Shown here: positions 8,013 to 16,950 of the stretch, piece by piece
Layout: each line of letters starts with the position of its first letter
Position numbering within the stretch: the first letter of the stretch is position 1
Source of the DNA: Pseudoxanthomonas sp. z9
GTDB lineage: Bacteria; Pseudomonadota; Gammaproteobacteria; Xanthomonadales; Xanthomonadaceae
Assembly: GCF_006542425.1 (NCBI RefSeq)
Contig: NZ_VFID01000009.1
Location: 80,040-144,039 of the forward strand
Reading direction: 5' to 3'
Length of the DNA: 64,000 nucleotides
Translations under genes and position numbers: made by a program
Notes under the pieces: model-generated
Told to the model about the DNA's origin: nothing
The model's database searches: none
What the model saw: the letters and a program-made list of their open reading frames with translations, nothing else

Positions 8013-10991
8013 TCAGAACTTGTAGCCTACGGTAAAGCTGTAGCTGCGGCCGAAAATGCTGGCGTAGTCGCTGGAGTCGCCCAGGAAGCTGTTCGGATCG
8101 TAGAACGGCATGCGATTGAACAGGTTCTTGATGGTGAAGCCGGCGTGCCAATGGTCATCCGGCCGCCAGGACAGGCCCAGGTTGGCGGTCCACCAGGCCG
8201 GCACGCCATTGCAGTTGTCCGGATCCACCGGCAACGATCCGGCGGTGCAGGTTTCCGGCGAGTTGTCCTGCGCGTCGACGCGGTCCCATGCCCACTTGGT
8301 CTTGCCGACGTAGTTGACGAAGAAGCTGGTGGTCACCTCGCCGTAGGTCCAGTCGGCATTCAAGGTGGCGCGCAGGCGCGGGTTGCCGTAGTAGCCGATC
8401 GTGTTGCCGTAGTACCAGCGGGTCTCATCATCCAGGTAAGCCTCGTTGCGGCGCGCGATGGTCGCGGCCACGCCGACGTTCAGCTCGCCCCATTGGCCCA
8501 GCGGGAAATGGCCGCGCGCATCGACATCGAAGCCATCGATCAGGGTGCGGCCCTGGTTCTTGTACTGGCCGACCACGCTGGCCACGTTGCCCACGCTGTA
8601 GGTGGGCAGCGTGCCCGGACAGGTCACCCCGCTGGTCGGATCCGCGCACATCGCGGCCACCGCGGCTTCCGCGGCGCGGTCGCTGTCGGTGATCGGATTG
8701 CGGGTCATCGACACGATGTCGGTTTCCTTGCTGTAGTCCGGCGCGGCGATCTGGTTGCGGCGGTAGATGAACCAGTAATCGGCCGACACCGACAGCCAGT
8801 CGAACGGCTCCAGCACCACGCCCAGGGTGGCGATCTTGGCCTTCTCCGGCTGCAGGTTCTGGTTCGGCTGGGTCATGCGTGCCACGGTGCGGCTGCAATC
8901 CACGTTGAGCAGCGAGTTGCCGAGATCCACGTCGCCGGGACGGTTCGACTGCAGCAGCAGGTTGGCGATCGCATTGGTCTCGTCGCAGCGGACGTCATCC
9001 TCGAAGCCACCCAGCTGGGCGAACACGCCGCCGGTACCGGCTTCGGCCAGGCTCGGCGCGCGGAAGCCTTCCGAGTAGGTGCCACGCAGCATCACCGTCG
9101 GCAGCGCCTGGTACTTCAGGCCGATCTTCGGTGCGACGTTGGCGTCGAAGTTCGGATACTTGTCCACGCGCAGCGCCGCGTCCAGTTCCAGCTTCTCGGT
9201 GAGCGGGGCCACGACTTCGGCGAACAGCGCGCTGGTGGTGCGCCTGCCATCGAACCACGAACCACCCTGCTGGGTGATCTTGCCATTGGCCGCATCCGTA
9301 TTTCCCGGCGTGTAGAAGGTCTCGCGGCTGACGTTGAAGCCGAAGGCCGCGCGTACTTCGCCGGCCGGCAGGTTGAACAGCGGGCCTTCGACCTTGCCGT
9401 CCAGGGTGTGCAGGCGGGTCCAGGACTGGATATCGAAGGTCGGGTAGGCCTCGCGCAGCAGTTTCGCATTGGCTTCGCTGATCTCGCCGAACCGGTAGGC
9501 GGGATTGTCCGAGATGATCACGCGGCCGGTGCCCGGATCCACGGTGAACGGACCGAAGGCCCGGGCGAAACCGTCCAGGTTGACGTTGACGGTCTGGTAG
9601 GTGACCGAATGCGTGCCGGCGGTGGCGAACGCGGTTTCCCAGTTCCAGTCGCCAAAGCTGCCGCGCAGGCCGGCCAGGCCGCGATAGCTCTTGTCGGTAT
9701 TGCGCTGGCCGAAGTGGTTCTTGCCCACGTCCTGCATCAGATACTGCAGGCCGACCACGCCGCCCATCAGCGCGCGCAGTTCGGGACTGGCATGGTTGTA
9801 GACGTTGTTCGGGCCCAGATAGGGATAGAAGAACTGATTGACGTTGGTACCGGTATTGCGGGCGAACCAGCTGGTCGGATTGCCGGTGGTGGTGCCGAAC
9901 GCGCGCGGCGTGCCGCCGTTGGCGCGCAGATCGATGTCGGTGTAGGTCGCCTCAGCAAACGCCTCGGTGGTTTCGCCGATCAGGAAGTGCGCATTGACGT
10001 AGGCGGTGATGCGCTCGGACTTCGCGCCCGCGTCAATTTCGTTGTTCATCCAGGTCTGCCAGATGCAACGGGGACCGGCGGCTTCGACGACCACGTTCTG
10101 GCAACCCGGCGCGGCTTCCTGCACCCGCCGGCCGGTGACTGGATCGAAGGCGAAGTAGCTGCCGGGATTGAACGTGCCCGGCGCACTGCCGGTACCCAGG
10201 CGGAAATTGTTGATGTAGTTCGGGTTGTTGACGTAGTACTGGCCGGGCTTCTTGTCGTACCAGTCGCTCAGCGGGATCGGGTCGCGGCGATACAGGTTCA
10301 GCGAGGCGTAGACGTTGTAGCGATCCTCGTCGAGGTTGCCGAAGCCGCCGGTGATGCTGGCCTGGTGCTCGCCATAGCTGGTGATGCGCGAGGAACTGTC
10401 GGTGGTCAGGTTGACCTCGAGGCCCTGGTAGGACTTCTTGGTGATGACGTTGATCACGCCGGCGATCGCATCGGTGCCGTACACGGCCGAGGCGCCGTCG
10501 GTCAGCACTTCCATCCGCTCGATCGCCGCGGCGGGAATCGCGTCGATGTTGACGAACTGGGTCTGGAAGCCGGCCGGCGCGCCGTAGTACGACAGGCGGC
10601 GGCCATTGAGCAGCACCAGCGTACCCTGCGCGCCCATGCCACGCAGGTTGGCCTGCGAGGCGCCGTCCGAGCCGGTGAACAGCGACTTGAAGTCCTGCTG
10701 CGCCGGGCGCGCGGCCGGCAGGTTGTCCAGCACCTGCAACAGGGTGCGCGCACCCATGTTCTCGATGTCCTGGCGGCTGATGATCTGCACCGGCGAGGCG
10801 GTCTCGACGTCGGTGCGCTTGATGTTGGAACCGGTGACCTCGATGCGGGCCAGTTCGGTGGCCTTGCCGTCTTCCTTCGGCGTCTCGGCGGTCTGCGCCG
10901 CGACCGTACCGGTCATGGCGAGCGCCGTGCCCAGCGCGAGGGCCAGTGGCGTGATGGATATACAGCGTTGGCGGCGGCTTGCGGACGACAT
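8013..10991 (-). CDS. TonB-dependent outer-membrane receptor, probably for GalNAc-containing glycans
   Basis: This 992-residue receptor has a signal peptide (MSSASRRQRCISITPLALAL onward, cleaved after VAAQ), a plug domain (ARIEVTGSNIKRTDVETASP; LRGMGAQGTLVLLNGRRLSY; ASAVYGTDAIAGVINVITKK) and a 22-strand barrel ending with the usual C-terminal Phe (YSFTVGYKF). The start at 10991 follows a good GAGGAGAG ribosome-binding site; the frame is open to 11084 without support. It imports its ligand across the outer membrane using TonB energy. It sits between the GH31 and GH109 genes in the same orientation, so it likely imports sugar released or carried by those enzymes. The ligand is inferred from context only. 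Confidence 0.92.
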   Translation of the reverse strand: MSSASRRQRCISITPLALALGTALAMTGTVAAQTAETPKEDGKATELARIEVTGSNIKRTDVETASPVQIISRQDIENMGARTLLQVLDNLPAARPAQQDFKSLFTGSDGASQANLRGMGAQGTLVLLNGRRLSYYGAPAGFQTQFVNIDAIPAAAIERMEVLTDGASAVYGTDAIAGVINVITKKSYQGLEVNLTTDSSSRITSYGEHQASITGGFGNLDEDRYNVYASLNLYRRDPIPLSDWYDKKPGQYYVNNPNYINNFRLGTGSAPGTFNPGSYFAFDPVTGRRVQEAAPGCQNVVVEAAGPRCIWQTWMNNEIDAGAKSERITAYVNAHFLIGETTEAFAEATYTDIDLRANGGTPRAFGTTTGNPTSWFARNTGTNVNQFFYPYLGPNNVYNHASPELRALMGGVVGLQYLMQDVGKNHFGQRNTDKSYRGLAGLRGSFGDWNWETAFATAGTHSVTYQTVNVNLDGFARAFGPFTVDPGTGRVIISDNPAYRFGEISEANAKLLREAYPTFDIQSWTRLHTLDGKVEGPLFNLPAGEVRAAFGFNVSRETFYTPGNTDAANGKITQQGGSWFDGRRTTSALFAEVVAPLTEKLELDAALRVDKYPNFDANVAPKIGLKYQALPTVMLRGTYSEGFRAPSLAEAGTGGVFAQLGGFEDDVRCDETNAIANLLLQSNRPGDVDLGNSLLNVDCSRTVARMTQPNQNLQPEKAKIATLGVVLEPFDWLSVSADYWFIYRRNQIAAPDYSKETDIVSMTRNPITDSDRAAEAAVAAMCADPTSGVTCPGTLPTYSVGNVASVVGQYKNQGRTLIDGFDVDARGHFPLGQWGELNVGVAATIARRNEAYLDDETRWYYGNTIGYYGNPRLRATLNADWTYGEVTTSFFVNYVGKTKWAWDRVDAQDNSPETCTAGSLPVDPDNCNGVPAWWTANLGLSWRPDDHWHAGFTIKNLFNRMPFYDPNSFLGDSSDYASIFGRSYSFTVGYKF

Positions 10992-11139
10992 CGGGTTCTC
11001 TCCTCGTTTCGGGGGTGCAGCGCGCGGCGCTGCTGTGGTGGTTTGGGCTTGCGTGAGGCAACAGCGGTCCCGGGCCACGGCCAACAGGCCGCAGTCACAA
11101 GGCGGGGGAGACGACGTGAAACTTTTTTTGTGGAGCGGG

Positions 11140-14100
11140 TTATGGTGGGGAGATGGTGGCGGTATCGCCCTCCTGTCCCATCAGGACAGCATTGGCCCAG
11201 TTGCCGCAGACCTGTGCCGGCCGCGCGCCCTGCGCGCCGAGGGTGCGCAGGCTCAGGCGGTGCAGGCCGCGGATGTCGAGTTCGGGTTTGACCACGCCCG
11301 GTGCGCGCACCATCCCGCTGTCGTACAGCAGGCGATCGTCGCCCCAGACCTGGAATTGCATGCCGCCGGCCTCGCGGCAACTGTCGTCGATGCCGAGGTC
11401 GGCGCGCAGCAGGCGCCAGCCGCCCTTGAGTTCGATATCGATGCGGCTGTCCGCGCCCACGCCCAGGCCACGGCGGAAGTGCAGGCCGTTCATGCGCATC
11501 TCGGCCTGGCCGCCGAAGGCGCGGTCGCGCGCGACACCGGCCGGCGGCTCGAGTTCGGACAGGTAGCGCTGCTGCGCCGGGCGCTCGGCATCCTGGTGTT
11601 CGAGCACGCGGAAGGTGGACAGGGTGATCGGCCCGACTTCGCGCGGCTGCAGGGCATCGAACGCGCGCACCGTACCGGCCTGCGCCGCCGTCACCATCGG
11701 ATCGCTGCCGGCGGCGCCGTCACCGTCCGGGTTCTGCGTGCTCAGCACGCGGAAGCGCAGCAGGCGGCCGGCGCGTGGCGCGAAGCTGATCGTCTGTGTG
11801 CCCTGTTCCAGCTTCAGGCGGCCACGGGCAATCGGCTCGCCCCATTCGCCATTGCTGTCGGCCAGGTAGATTTCATAGTCGCGCACCTGGCCATGCTTCC
11901 AGTGCTGATCGGTGCGTGGTGCCAGTTCGATGCCGTCGATCAGGCGACGCTCGCCGAAGCCGAGCGTCCATTCGTGCGCGCCGGTGCGCACGGCCTGGTT
12001 GCGCACGGTGCGGAACCAGGTCGCGGGGTCGTCGTCGAAGGCGTTTTCCAGCGGATGCCCGGGTTCCTCGGCGGGACGATTGACCACCAGCAGGCTGTCG
12101 GCCGGCAACGCGCGGCCCAGTTCCGGCGCAGCCGGGAAGGCATCGTCGGCCAGCGCCGCGGCGACCGGGATGTCCAGCCGGAACGCCAGCGCGCGGCGGA
12201 TGTCGGTGGCCGCACCGCGCACGTGCACGGTGCCGCGGCGCTCCTTGGCGTCGAAGTACCAGCCTTCGGCGCCGGCGTCGAAAGCGGCGCGATCGGCCAG
12301 TGGCGGCAGCGCGCGGCCGTCCAGTTCCACCGCGTTCGGCTTCGTCCGGCTCAGCACGCGCAGCGCATAGCGGCGCTGCGGCAACTGGCCGGCGTACTGG
12401 CCACGCACGGGATCGATCTCCACCCGCACCTCGCCGCTGCCCTGCGCGGGCGCGTGCATGCGGATGGCCTGTTCGCTGAGCTCGCCCTTGGCGTAGCGGC
12501 GGGTGTTGCCGTCATCCTCGTACAAGGTGTAGCTCGACTCGCCCTGCGGATACAGATCCAGGGTCAGTTCGTCCAGCGGCTTCTCGCCGTCGTACAGCAT
12601 CTCCGGATACATCGGCAGGATCGCGCCAGCCCGCACGAACAGCGGCAGGGTCGCCAGCTCCACCTGGCGATCGATGCGCCGGCCGTTCGCGTCGGCCTGC
12701 AGCTGGCGGCCGTCCCAGTAGTCGATCCAGCGGCCCTGTGGCAGGTGGATGTCACGGCGCCAGCCGCGGCTGGCGGCCTGGCTGCGGTACACCGGTGCGA
12801 CCAGCAGTTCGCGGCCCAGCAGGAACTGGTACTTGTGCGCCTCGGTCCACGCTTGCGGATCGGCGGGGTAGTCCCACATCAGGCCGCGCACGATCGGCGC
12901 GCCGGTGGTTTCCGCGTCGCGCGCCAGCCCGTACATGTACGGGGTCAGGCGCATCTTCAGCTTGAGGTAGTCGCGGTTGATGCTGCGATACGGCTCGTCG
13001 AACCACCACGGATGCTTGCGCGCGCCGGACGACCAGCCCGACATGCCCATCAGCACCGGGGTGAAACTCTTCCATTGCAGGTCGCGGGTGTAGGTCTCGG
13101 CGCTGCCGCCGAAGATCGCGTCCACGTCGCCGGTGGCGTAGGCCATGCCCGACAGGCCGGAACCGATCAGGGTCGGGATGTGCCAGCGGATGTAGTCCCA
13201 GCTGGCGCTCTGGTCGCCGGTCCACGCCACCGCATAGCGCTGGATGCCGGCCCAGCCCATTACCGTCCACAGGAACGGGCGCGAGTCGGAGTTGTTGAGG
13301 ATGCCGTTGTAGGCGGACTGGTTGGCGTCCATCGCGAACTGGTAGCCCTTGCCGGTCCAGGCCACGTCCAGCTTCTGCACGCGGCTGCCGGCCTTGCCGA
13401 CTTCCCACGCGATCTTGTCTACGCCGTTCTCGGTCCACAGGCCGGTCCGGAAGCCGTAGCGCGCCAGCCCCTGCACGACCTTGGGCAGATCCGTGTAGCC
13501 GCAGCCATAGCCGTCGTTGGGCAGGATCCAGCCGCCGGGCATGTCGTGCTCGCGGTACTTGCGGGCGACGCTGTCGATCACGTCCGGCGTGGTGCCGGTC
13601 GGACCATCGCTCCAGCCTTCGGGCACCGTGCCGGGTTTCTTCCTGTTGTCGCCGTCGTTGTAGCAATCGGCGTCGCCGTAGGACAGCGCCCAGCGCGGCA
13701 ACAGGCCGGGGCGTCCGGTCAGCGCGGTGTAGCGATCCAGCAGCTCGTGCAGGCCCGCGCCGACGAAGTAGTAGGCGTCGAAGCGATCCTCGCGGTGCAG
13801 CAGGGTGGCCTGGTCCGGCTGGCGCAGATCGTAATTGCCGTCGCTCCAGGTGTTGCGCAACATGCCCCAGCCACGCGAGCTCAGCAGCATCGGCGCGGGA
13901 CTCGGGCGATCACCTTCCTCCCAGCCACCGGAGTAGGCGATTTCCAGTTCGCGGCCCTTGAACTCGAAGCGGCCGTTCTGTTGCCCGCCGCCGTAGAAAT
14001 GCTCGCCGGCCTCGCTGGACAACACCTGCACGCTTTGCTGCGCGTCCAGATCCAGCGGCTGCAATTCGCGCCACAGCGGGATGACCTGATCGCCGGCCAC

Positions 14101-14505
14101 CCGCTCAAGCGACAGGCGCAGCGGCTGGCGCTGGATATGCAGCACCAGCGCGCCGGTGCGGATGCGCGCTTCCTTCGCGTCTTCCTCGAAAGCAAAATCG
14201 ATCTTGCCCGCCGGTTGCGGCAACACGATCGGCGCGGCCTTGTCGCCCGCCGGTGTCAACTTGCCCTTGCGGCCGACCTGCACGCGCAGGGTGTCGGCGC
14301 GCAGCAGATCCACCCGTACCCGCGCACCGCGGTCGGTGGTGATGTCCCAACCGGGCGTGCCATCGCGGGCCGGCGCGGCCTGCAGGGTACGCACGTTGCC
14401 GACGTTTTCGGCAAAGGCGGGCGCACTCGCGGCGAACGCCAGCAAGGCGAGGGCGACGAAGCGGTTGCGGCGATGCCAAACGTGGGTTTCCAACTTGCTC
14501 CCCAA
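11140..14505 (-). CDS. Secreted GH31 glycosidase with two carbohydrate-binding modules, probable alpha-N-acetylgalactosaminidase
   Basis: The 1,121-residue enzyme has a signal peptide (residues 1-32, ending SAPAFA), an N-terminal GH31 beta-domain, a catalytic barrel (about 265-620), a C-terminal beta-domain with GH31 signature text (LPLFVRAGAILPMYPE; YTLYEDDGNTRRYAKGE), an F5/8-type-C/CBM32-like module (about 800-950; HPLENAFDDDPATWFRT) and an NPCBM/CBM51-like module (about 965-1110; YLSELEPP, FRRGLGVGADSRIDIEL). The probable nucleophile is Asp380 in KLDVAWTGKGY and the acid/base Asp431 in VAWTGDQSASW. The LDVAW form, rather than the usual DMNE type, recalls the GH31 branch containing alpha-GalNAc-ases. 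Neighbouring GalNAc genes agree. Exact substrate is inferred. Confidence 0.85.
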   Translation of the reverse strand: MGSKLETHVWHRRNRFVALALLAFAASAPAFAENVGNVRTLQAAPARDGTPGWDITTDRGARVRVDLLRADTLRVQVGRKGKLTPAGDKAAPIVLPQPAGKIDFAFEEDAKEARIRTGALVLHIQRQPLRLSLERVAGDQVIPLWRELQPLDLDAQQSVQVLSSEAGEHFYGGGQQNGRFEFKGRELEIAYSGGWEEGDRPSPAPMLLSSRGWGMLRNTWSDGNYDLRQPDQATLLHREDRFDAYYFVGAGLHELLDRYTALTGRPGLLPRWALSYGDADCYNDGDNRKKPGTVPEGWSDGPTGTTPDVIDSVARKYREHDMPGGWILPNDGYGCGYTDLPKVVQGLARYGFRTGLWTENGVDKIAWEVGKAGSRVQKLDVAWTGKGYQFAMDANQSAYNGILNNSDSRPFLWTVMGWAGIQRYAVAWTGDQSASWDYIRWHIPTLIGSGLSGMAYATGDVDAIFGGSAETYTRDLQWKSFTPVLMGMSGWSSGARKHPWWFDEPYRSINRDYLKLKMRLTPYMYGLARDAETTGAPIVRGLMWDYPADPQAWTEAHKYQFLLGRELLVAPVYRSQAASRGWRRDIHLPQGRWIDYWDGRQLQADANGRRIDRQVELATLPLFVRAGAILPMYPEMLYDGEKPLDELTLDLYPQGESSYTLYEDDGNTRRYAKGELSEQAIRMHAPAQGSGEVRVEIDPVRGQYAGQLPQRRYALRVLSRTKPNAVELDGRALPPLADRAAFDAGAEGWYFDAKERRGTVHVRGAATDIRRALAFRLDIPVAAALADDAFPAAPELGRALPADSLLVVNRPAEEPGHPLENAFDDDPATWFRTVRNQAVRTGAHEWTLGFGERRLIDGIELAPRTDQHWKHGQVRDYEIYLADSNGEWGEPIARGRLKLEQGTQTISFAPRAGRLLRFRVLSTQNPDGDGAAGSDPMVTAAQAGTVRAFDALQPREVGPITLSTFRVLEHQDAERPAQQRYLSELEPPAGVARDRAFGGQAEMRMNGLHFRRGLGVGADSRIDIELKGGWRLLRADLGIDDSCREAGGMQFQVWGDDRLLYDSGMVRAPGVVKPELDIRGLHRLSLRTLGAQGARPAQVCGNWANAVLMGQEGDTATISPP

Positions 14506-14608
14506 GCCCGCGTGAGCGGGAGTACGAAACCATTGCGGCCGACTCTAGGGCAGCGTCTTGAAATATGTCAACAAATTGCAAAGAAAAAAGAAGGATATTT
14601 ACTGAATA

Positions 14609-14636
14609 TCGAAAGTTGTTGCGAAGCAATACTTTC
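14609..14636. promoter_or_regulatory. Imperfect inverted repeat in the GH31/agaS intergenic region
   Basis: GAAAGT at 14611-14616 is mirrored by ACTTTC at 14631-14636, with inner arms TTGC/GCAA around GAA. The sequence shares the CGAAAG half-site with the inverted repeat at 14764-14788. It lies 100 bp upstream of the GH31 start and could be a second site for the same regulator. Confidence 0.4.
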
Positions 14637-14763
14637 AGAACCCGCTATTCATTTTCGCCACGGCTCCTTCAAGACGCTTAACAGGCCAATCTCCGATCGC
14701 ACCCGTAGGGGGATTTCGTTCCCGAAAGCAGGGAAATGGAAGCCACGTCTAACTTTCCAATAT

Positions 14764-14788
14764 CTTTCGATATTTGACATTTCGAAAG
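14764..14788. promoter_or_regulatory. CTTTCGA-N11-TCGAAAG inverted repeat, candidate DeoR (AgaR-like) operator
   Basis: CTTTCGA at 14764-14770 and its exact complement TCGAAAG at 14782-14788 flank 11 bases that contain a TTGACA -35 element. The site is 39 bp upstream of the agaS start. The CTTTC half-site resembles those of DeoR-family sugar repressors, and a DeoR gene is four genes downstream in the same run. Confidence 0.6.
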
Positions 14789-14802
14789 AAAACACAGATT
14801 GT
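14774..14802 (+). promoter_or_regulatory. agaS: Candidate sigma-70 promoter for agaS
   Basis: TTGACA (14774-14779) is followed after 17 bp by GATTGT (14797-14802), a weak -10. A start of transcription near 14809 would leave a short leader with AGGAACG before the ATG at 14827. The -35 lies inside the inverted repeat, as expected of a repressed promoter. Confidence 0.5.
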
Positions 14803-14826
14803 GCGCATGCCCAACAGGAACGATGA

Positions 14827-15993
14827 ATGGACGCTCCTCTGCTTTCCGACTTGTCCGCCTGGCAGCCCCTGGGCGGACACCACACCGCCGAAGAAATCGC
14901 CCAGCAACCCGCGTTGTGGGATGCGCTGGCGGAAACCCTGGCCGACCGGCAGGCCGCCATCGATGCGTTCCTCGGTGACTGGCTGCACCAGCCCGGCAAC
15001 CGGGTGATCTTCACCGGCGCCGGCAGTTCCGGTTTCATCGCCGAAATGGTCGCCGACATCATCAACGCGCAGTGGCCCGCCGACGTGCGTGCACTGCATA
15101 CGACCAACCTGCTGACCCATCCGGACCTGTACCTGGAACGCGAACGCCCCACCCTGCTGGTGTCGTTCGGCCGCAGCGGCTCCAGTCCGGAAAGCATCGC
15201 CGCCGTGGATCTGGTGCGCGAGCGCGTGGCCCTGAGCCGCTTCCTCGACATCACCTGCAATGGCGAAGGCGAACTGGCGCGCCGCGGCCGCGGCCGCGAC
15301 GACACCCTGACCCTGCTGATGCCGCCGGCCAGCTGCGATCGCGCGTTCGCGATGACCAGCAGCCTGACCTGCATGCAACTGGCGGCGCTGGCGGTGTTCG
15401 ATCGCGCGCCCTGGGATCAGCGCCTGGAACAACTGCACACGGTGGCCGCACTGGGCCGGCGCGCCCTCGCCGACTGGGAACGCGCGGTCACCGCGCTGGC
15501 CGCCACCGCCGCCTACTCGCGCGTGATCTACCTGGGCAGCGGTCCGCTGGAGGCGCTCGCCCGCGAGGCGGCGCTGAAGGTACTGGAACTGACCGCGGGC
15601 CGCGTGCTGGCGCTGGCCAATACGCCGCTCGGCTTCCGCCACGGACCGAAGTCGACGCTGGACGCCGACACCCTGGTGGTGGTGATGCGCAGCGCACAAC
15701 CGGTGGCGCGCCGTTACGAGCAGGATCTGCTGGACGAACTGCGTCGCGACGGCGTGGCCGGACGCGTGCTGTCGGTCGGTCCGCGTACGGAGGACGGTAC
15801 CGGCGCGGCGGAAGACTTCTCGCTCGCGGCGCCATCGCTGCCGGATCCCTGGCTGGCGCCGGTGTGGCTGACCCTGGCGCAGCGCTACGCATTGCGCCGC
15901 TCGGCCGCGCTCGGCCTGACCCCTGACAATCCCTTCCCCGACGGCACCGTCAACCGTGTCGTGCAGGGCGTGGTCATCCACGCTCACGGCTGA
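14827..15993 (+). CDS. agaS: AgaS-type SIS-domain sugar isomerase, probable galactosamine-6-phosphate deaminase/isomerase
   Basis: The 388-residue protein carries two SIS domains. The first has the phosphosugar-binding serine motifs (FTGAGSSGFIAEMVADII; SFGRSGSSPESIAAVD), the second YLGSGPLEALAREAALKVLE and the HGPKS segment (FRHGPKSTLDADTLV). Length and motifs match AgaS, which converts GalN-6-phosphate to tagatose-6-phosphate and ammonia in proteobacterial GalNAc pathways. It heads a plus-strand run of kinase, AgaZ, DeoR regulator, deacetylase and permease genes, and is divergent from the GH31 gene. A general glucosamine-6-phosphate isomerase role is less likely given those neighbours. Confidence 0.88.
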   Translation: MDAPLLSDLSAWQPLGGHHTAEEIAQQPALWDALAETLADRQAAIDAFLGDWLHQPGNRVIFTGAGSSGFIAEMVADIINAQWPADVRALHTTNLLTHPDLYLERERPTLLVSFGRSGSSPESIAAVDLVRERVALSRFLDITCNGEGELARRGRGRDDTLTLLMPPASCDRAFAMTSSLTCMQLAALAVFDRAPWDQRLEQLHTVAALGRRALADWERAVTALAATAAYSRVIYLGSGPLEALAREAALKVLELTAGRVLALANTPLGFRHGPKSTLDADTLVVVMRSAQPVARRYEQDLLDELRRDGVAGRVLSVGPRTEDGTGAAEDFSLAAPSLPDPWLAPVWLTLAQRYALRRSAALGLTPDNPFPDGTVNRVVQGVVIHAHG

Positions 15994-16006
15994 TCCGGAG
16001 CTGGTC

Positions 16007-16930
16007 ATGCAGCACTACTACGGCATCGACATCGGCGGTACCAAAATCGAACTGGTGGCCTGCGATGCGCGCCTGGAAGTCTTGCACCGCCGCCGCATCG
16101 ACACGCCCACGCGCGACTATCCCGCCTTCCTGCACGCGGTCGCCACCCTGATTGGCGAGGTCGGCACAGAACTCGGCCAGCCGGCGCAGGCGATCGGCAT
16201 CGGCCTGCCCGGCGTGGTCGATCGCGCCAGCGGTCGCCAGCTCAGCGCCAACGTGCCGGCGCTGAGCGGCCAGACCGTCGGCCGCGATCTGCAGGCGCGG
16301 ATCGGGCGGCCGCTGCACTTCGGCAACGACCTGCAATGCTTCGCCCTGTCCGAGGCCCATGGCGGCGCGGCCGATGGCCAGCCCAGCATGTTCGGCGCCA
16401 TCCTCGGTACCGGCGCGGGCGGCGGCTATTGCGTGCAAGGCCGGCTGATCGACGGCTACAACGGCATCGCCGGCGAGTGGGGCCACTGGAGCGTGGCCGC
16501 GCACCTGCTGGCGAAACACGGCTTGCCGGTGATCGATTGCGCCTGCGGCCTGCGCGGCTGCGTGGAGCGCTACGTCTCCGGCGGCGGACTGGCGATGATC
16601 CATCGCCACCTCGGCGGCGATGGCGACGCCGCTGCCGTCATCGCGCGCGCCGGCCAGGGCGATGCGCTCGCCACGCAGGCACTCGACGTGCACCGGGATC
16701 TGCTCGGCCACGCGCTGGCCAGCCTGATCCTGGCCATCGACCCGCACGTCATCGTGCTGGGCGGCGGCCTGTCCAAGGACGAACGCCTGTACCGCGAGCT
16801 GCCAGCGGCGATCACGGCCCATCTGTTCACCGGCGTGCGGGTGCCACCGATCCTGCCACCGATGTTCGGCGATGCCGGCGGCGCGCGCGGCGCGGCGCTG
16901 CTGGCGCGCCAGCACCACCCGATTTCCTGA
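16007..16930 (+). CDS. agaK: ROK-family sugar kinase, probable GalNAc kinase (AgaK)
   Basis: The 307-residue protein has the N-terminal phosphate-binding motif YGIDIGGTKIELVA, the FGND catalytic Asp (about D108), the ROK signature with GEWGHW (E157, H160) and a zinc site with cysteines about 178, 180 and 185 (CACGLRGCVE). ROK kinases of this type phosphorylate hexoses or N-acetylhexosamines; between AgaS and AgaZ the best inference is GalNAc to GalNAc-6-phosphate, since no PTS is present. It starts 13 bp after the agaS stop, at an ATG with GGAG spacing; an in-frame ATG at 15956 would overlap agaS and is unlikely. Confidence 0.8.
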   Translation: MQHYYGIDIGGTKIELVACDARLEVLHRRRIDTPTRDYPAFLHAVATLIGEVGTELGQPAQAIGIGLPGVVDRASGRQLSANVPALSGQTVGRDLQARIGRPLHFGNDLQCFALSEAHGGAADGQPSMFGAILGTGAGGGYCVQGRLIDGYNGIAGEWGHWSVAAHLLAKHGLPVIDCACGLRGCVERYVSGGGLAMIHRHLGGDGDAAAVIARAGQGDALATQALDVHRDLLGHALASLILAIDPHVIVLGGGLSKDERLYRELPAAITAHLFTGVRVPPILPPMFGDAGGARGAALLARQHHPIS

Positions 16931-16950
16931 TTTTTCCCGGAGGCTGTTCC

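Noticed and set aside
10606..14826. A 1,406-codon plus-strand frame opposite the TonB receptor and GH31 genes
   Set aside because: The minus strand encodes full-length recognised proteins; the plus frame shows only low-complexity shadow sequence.
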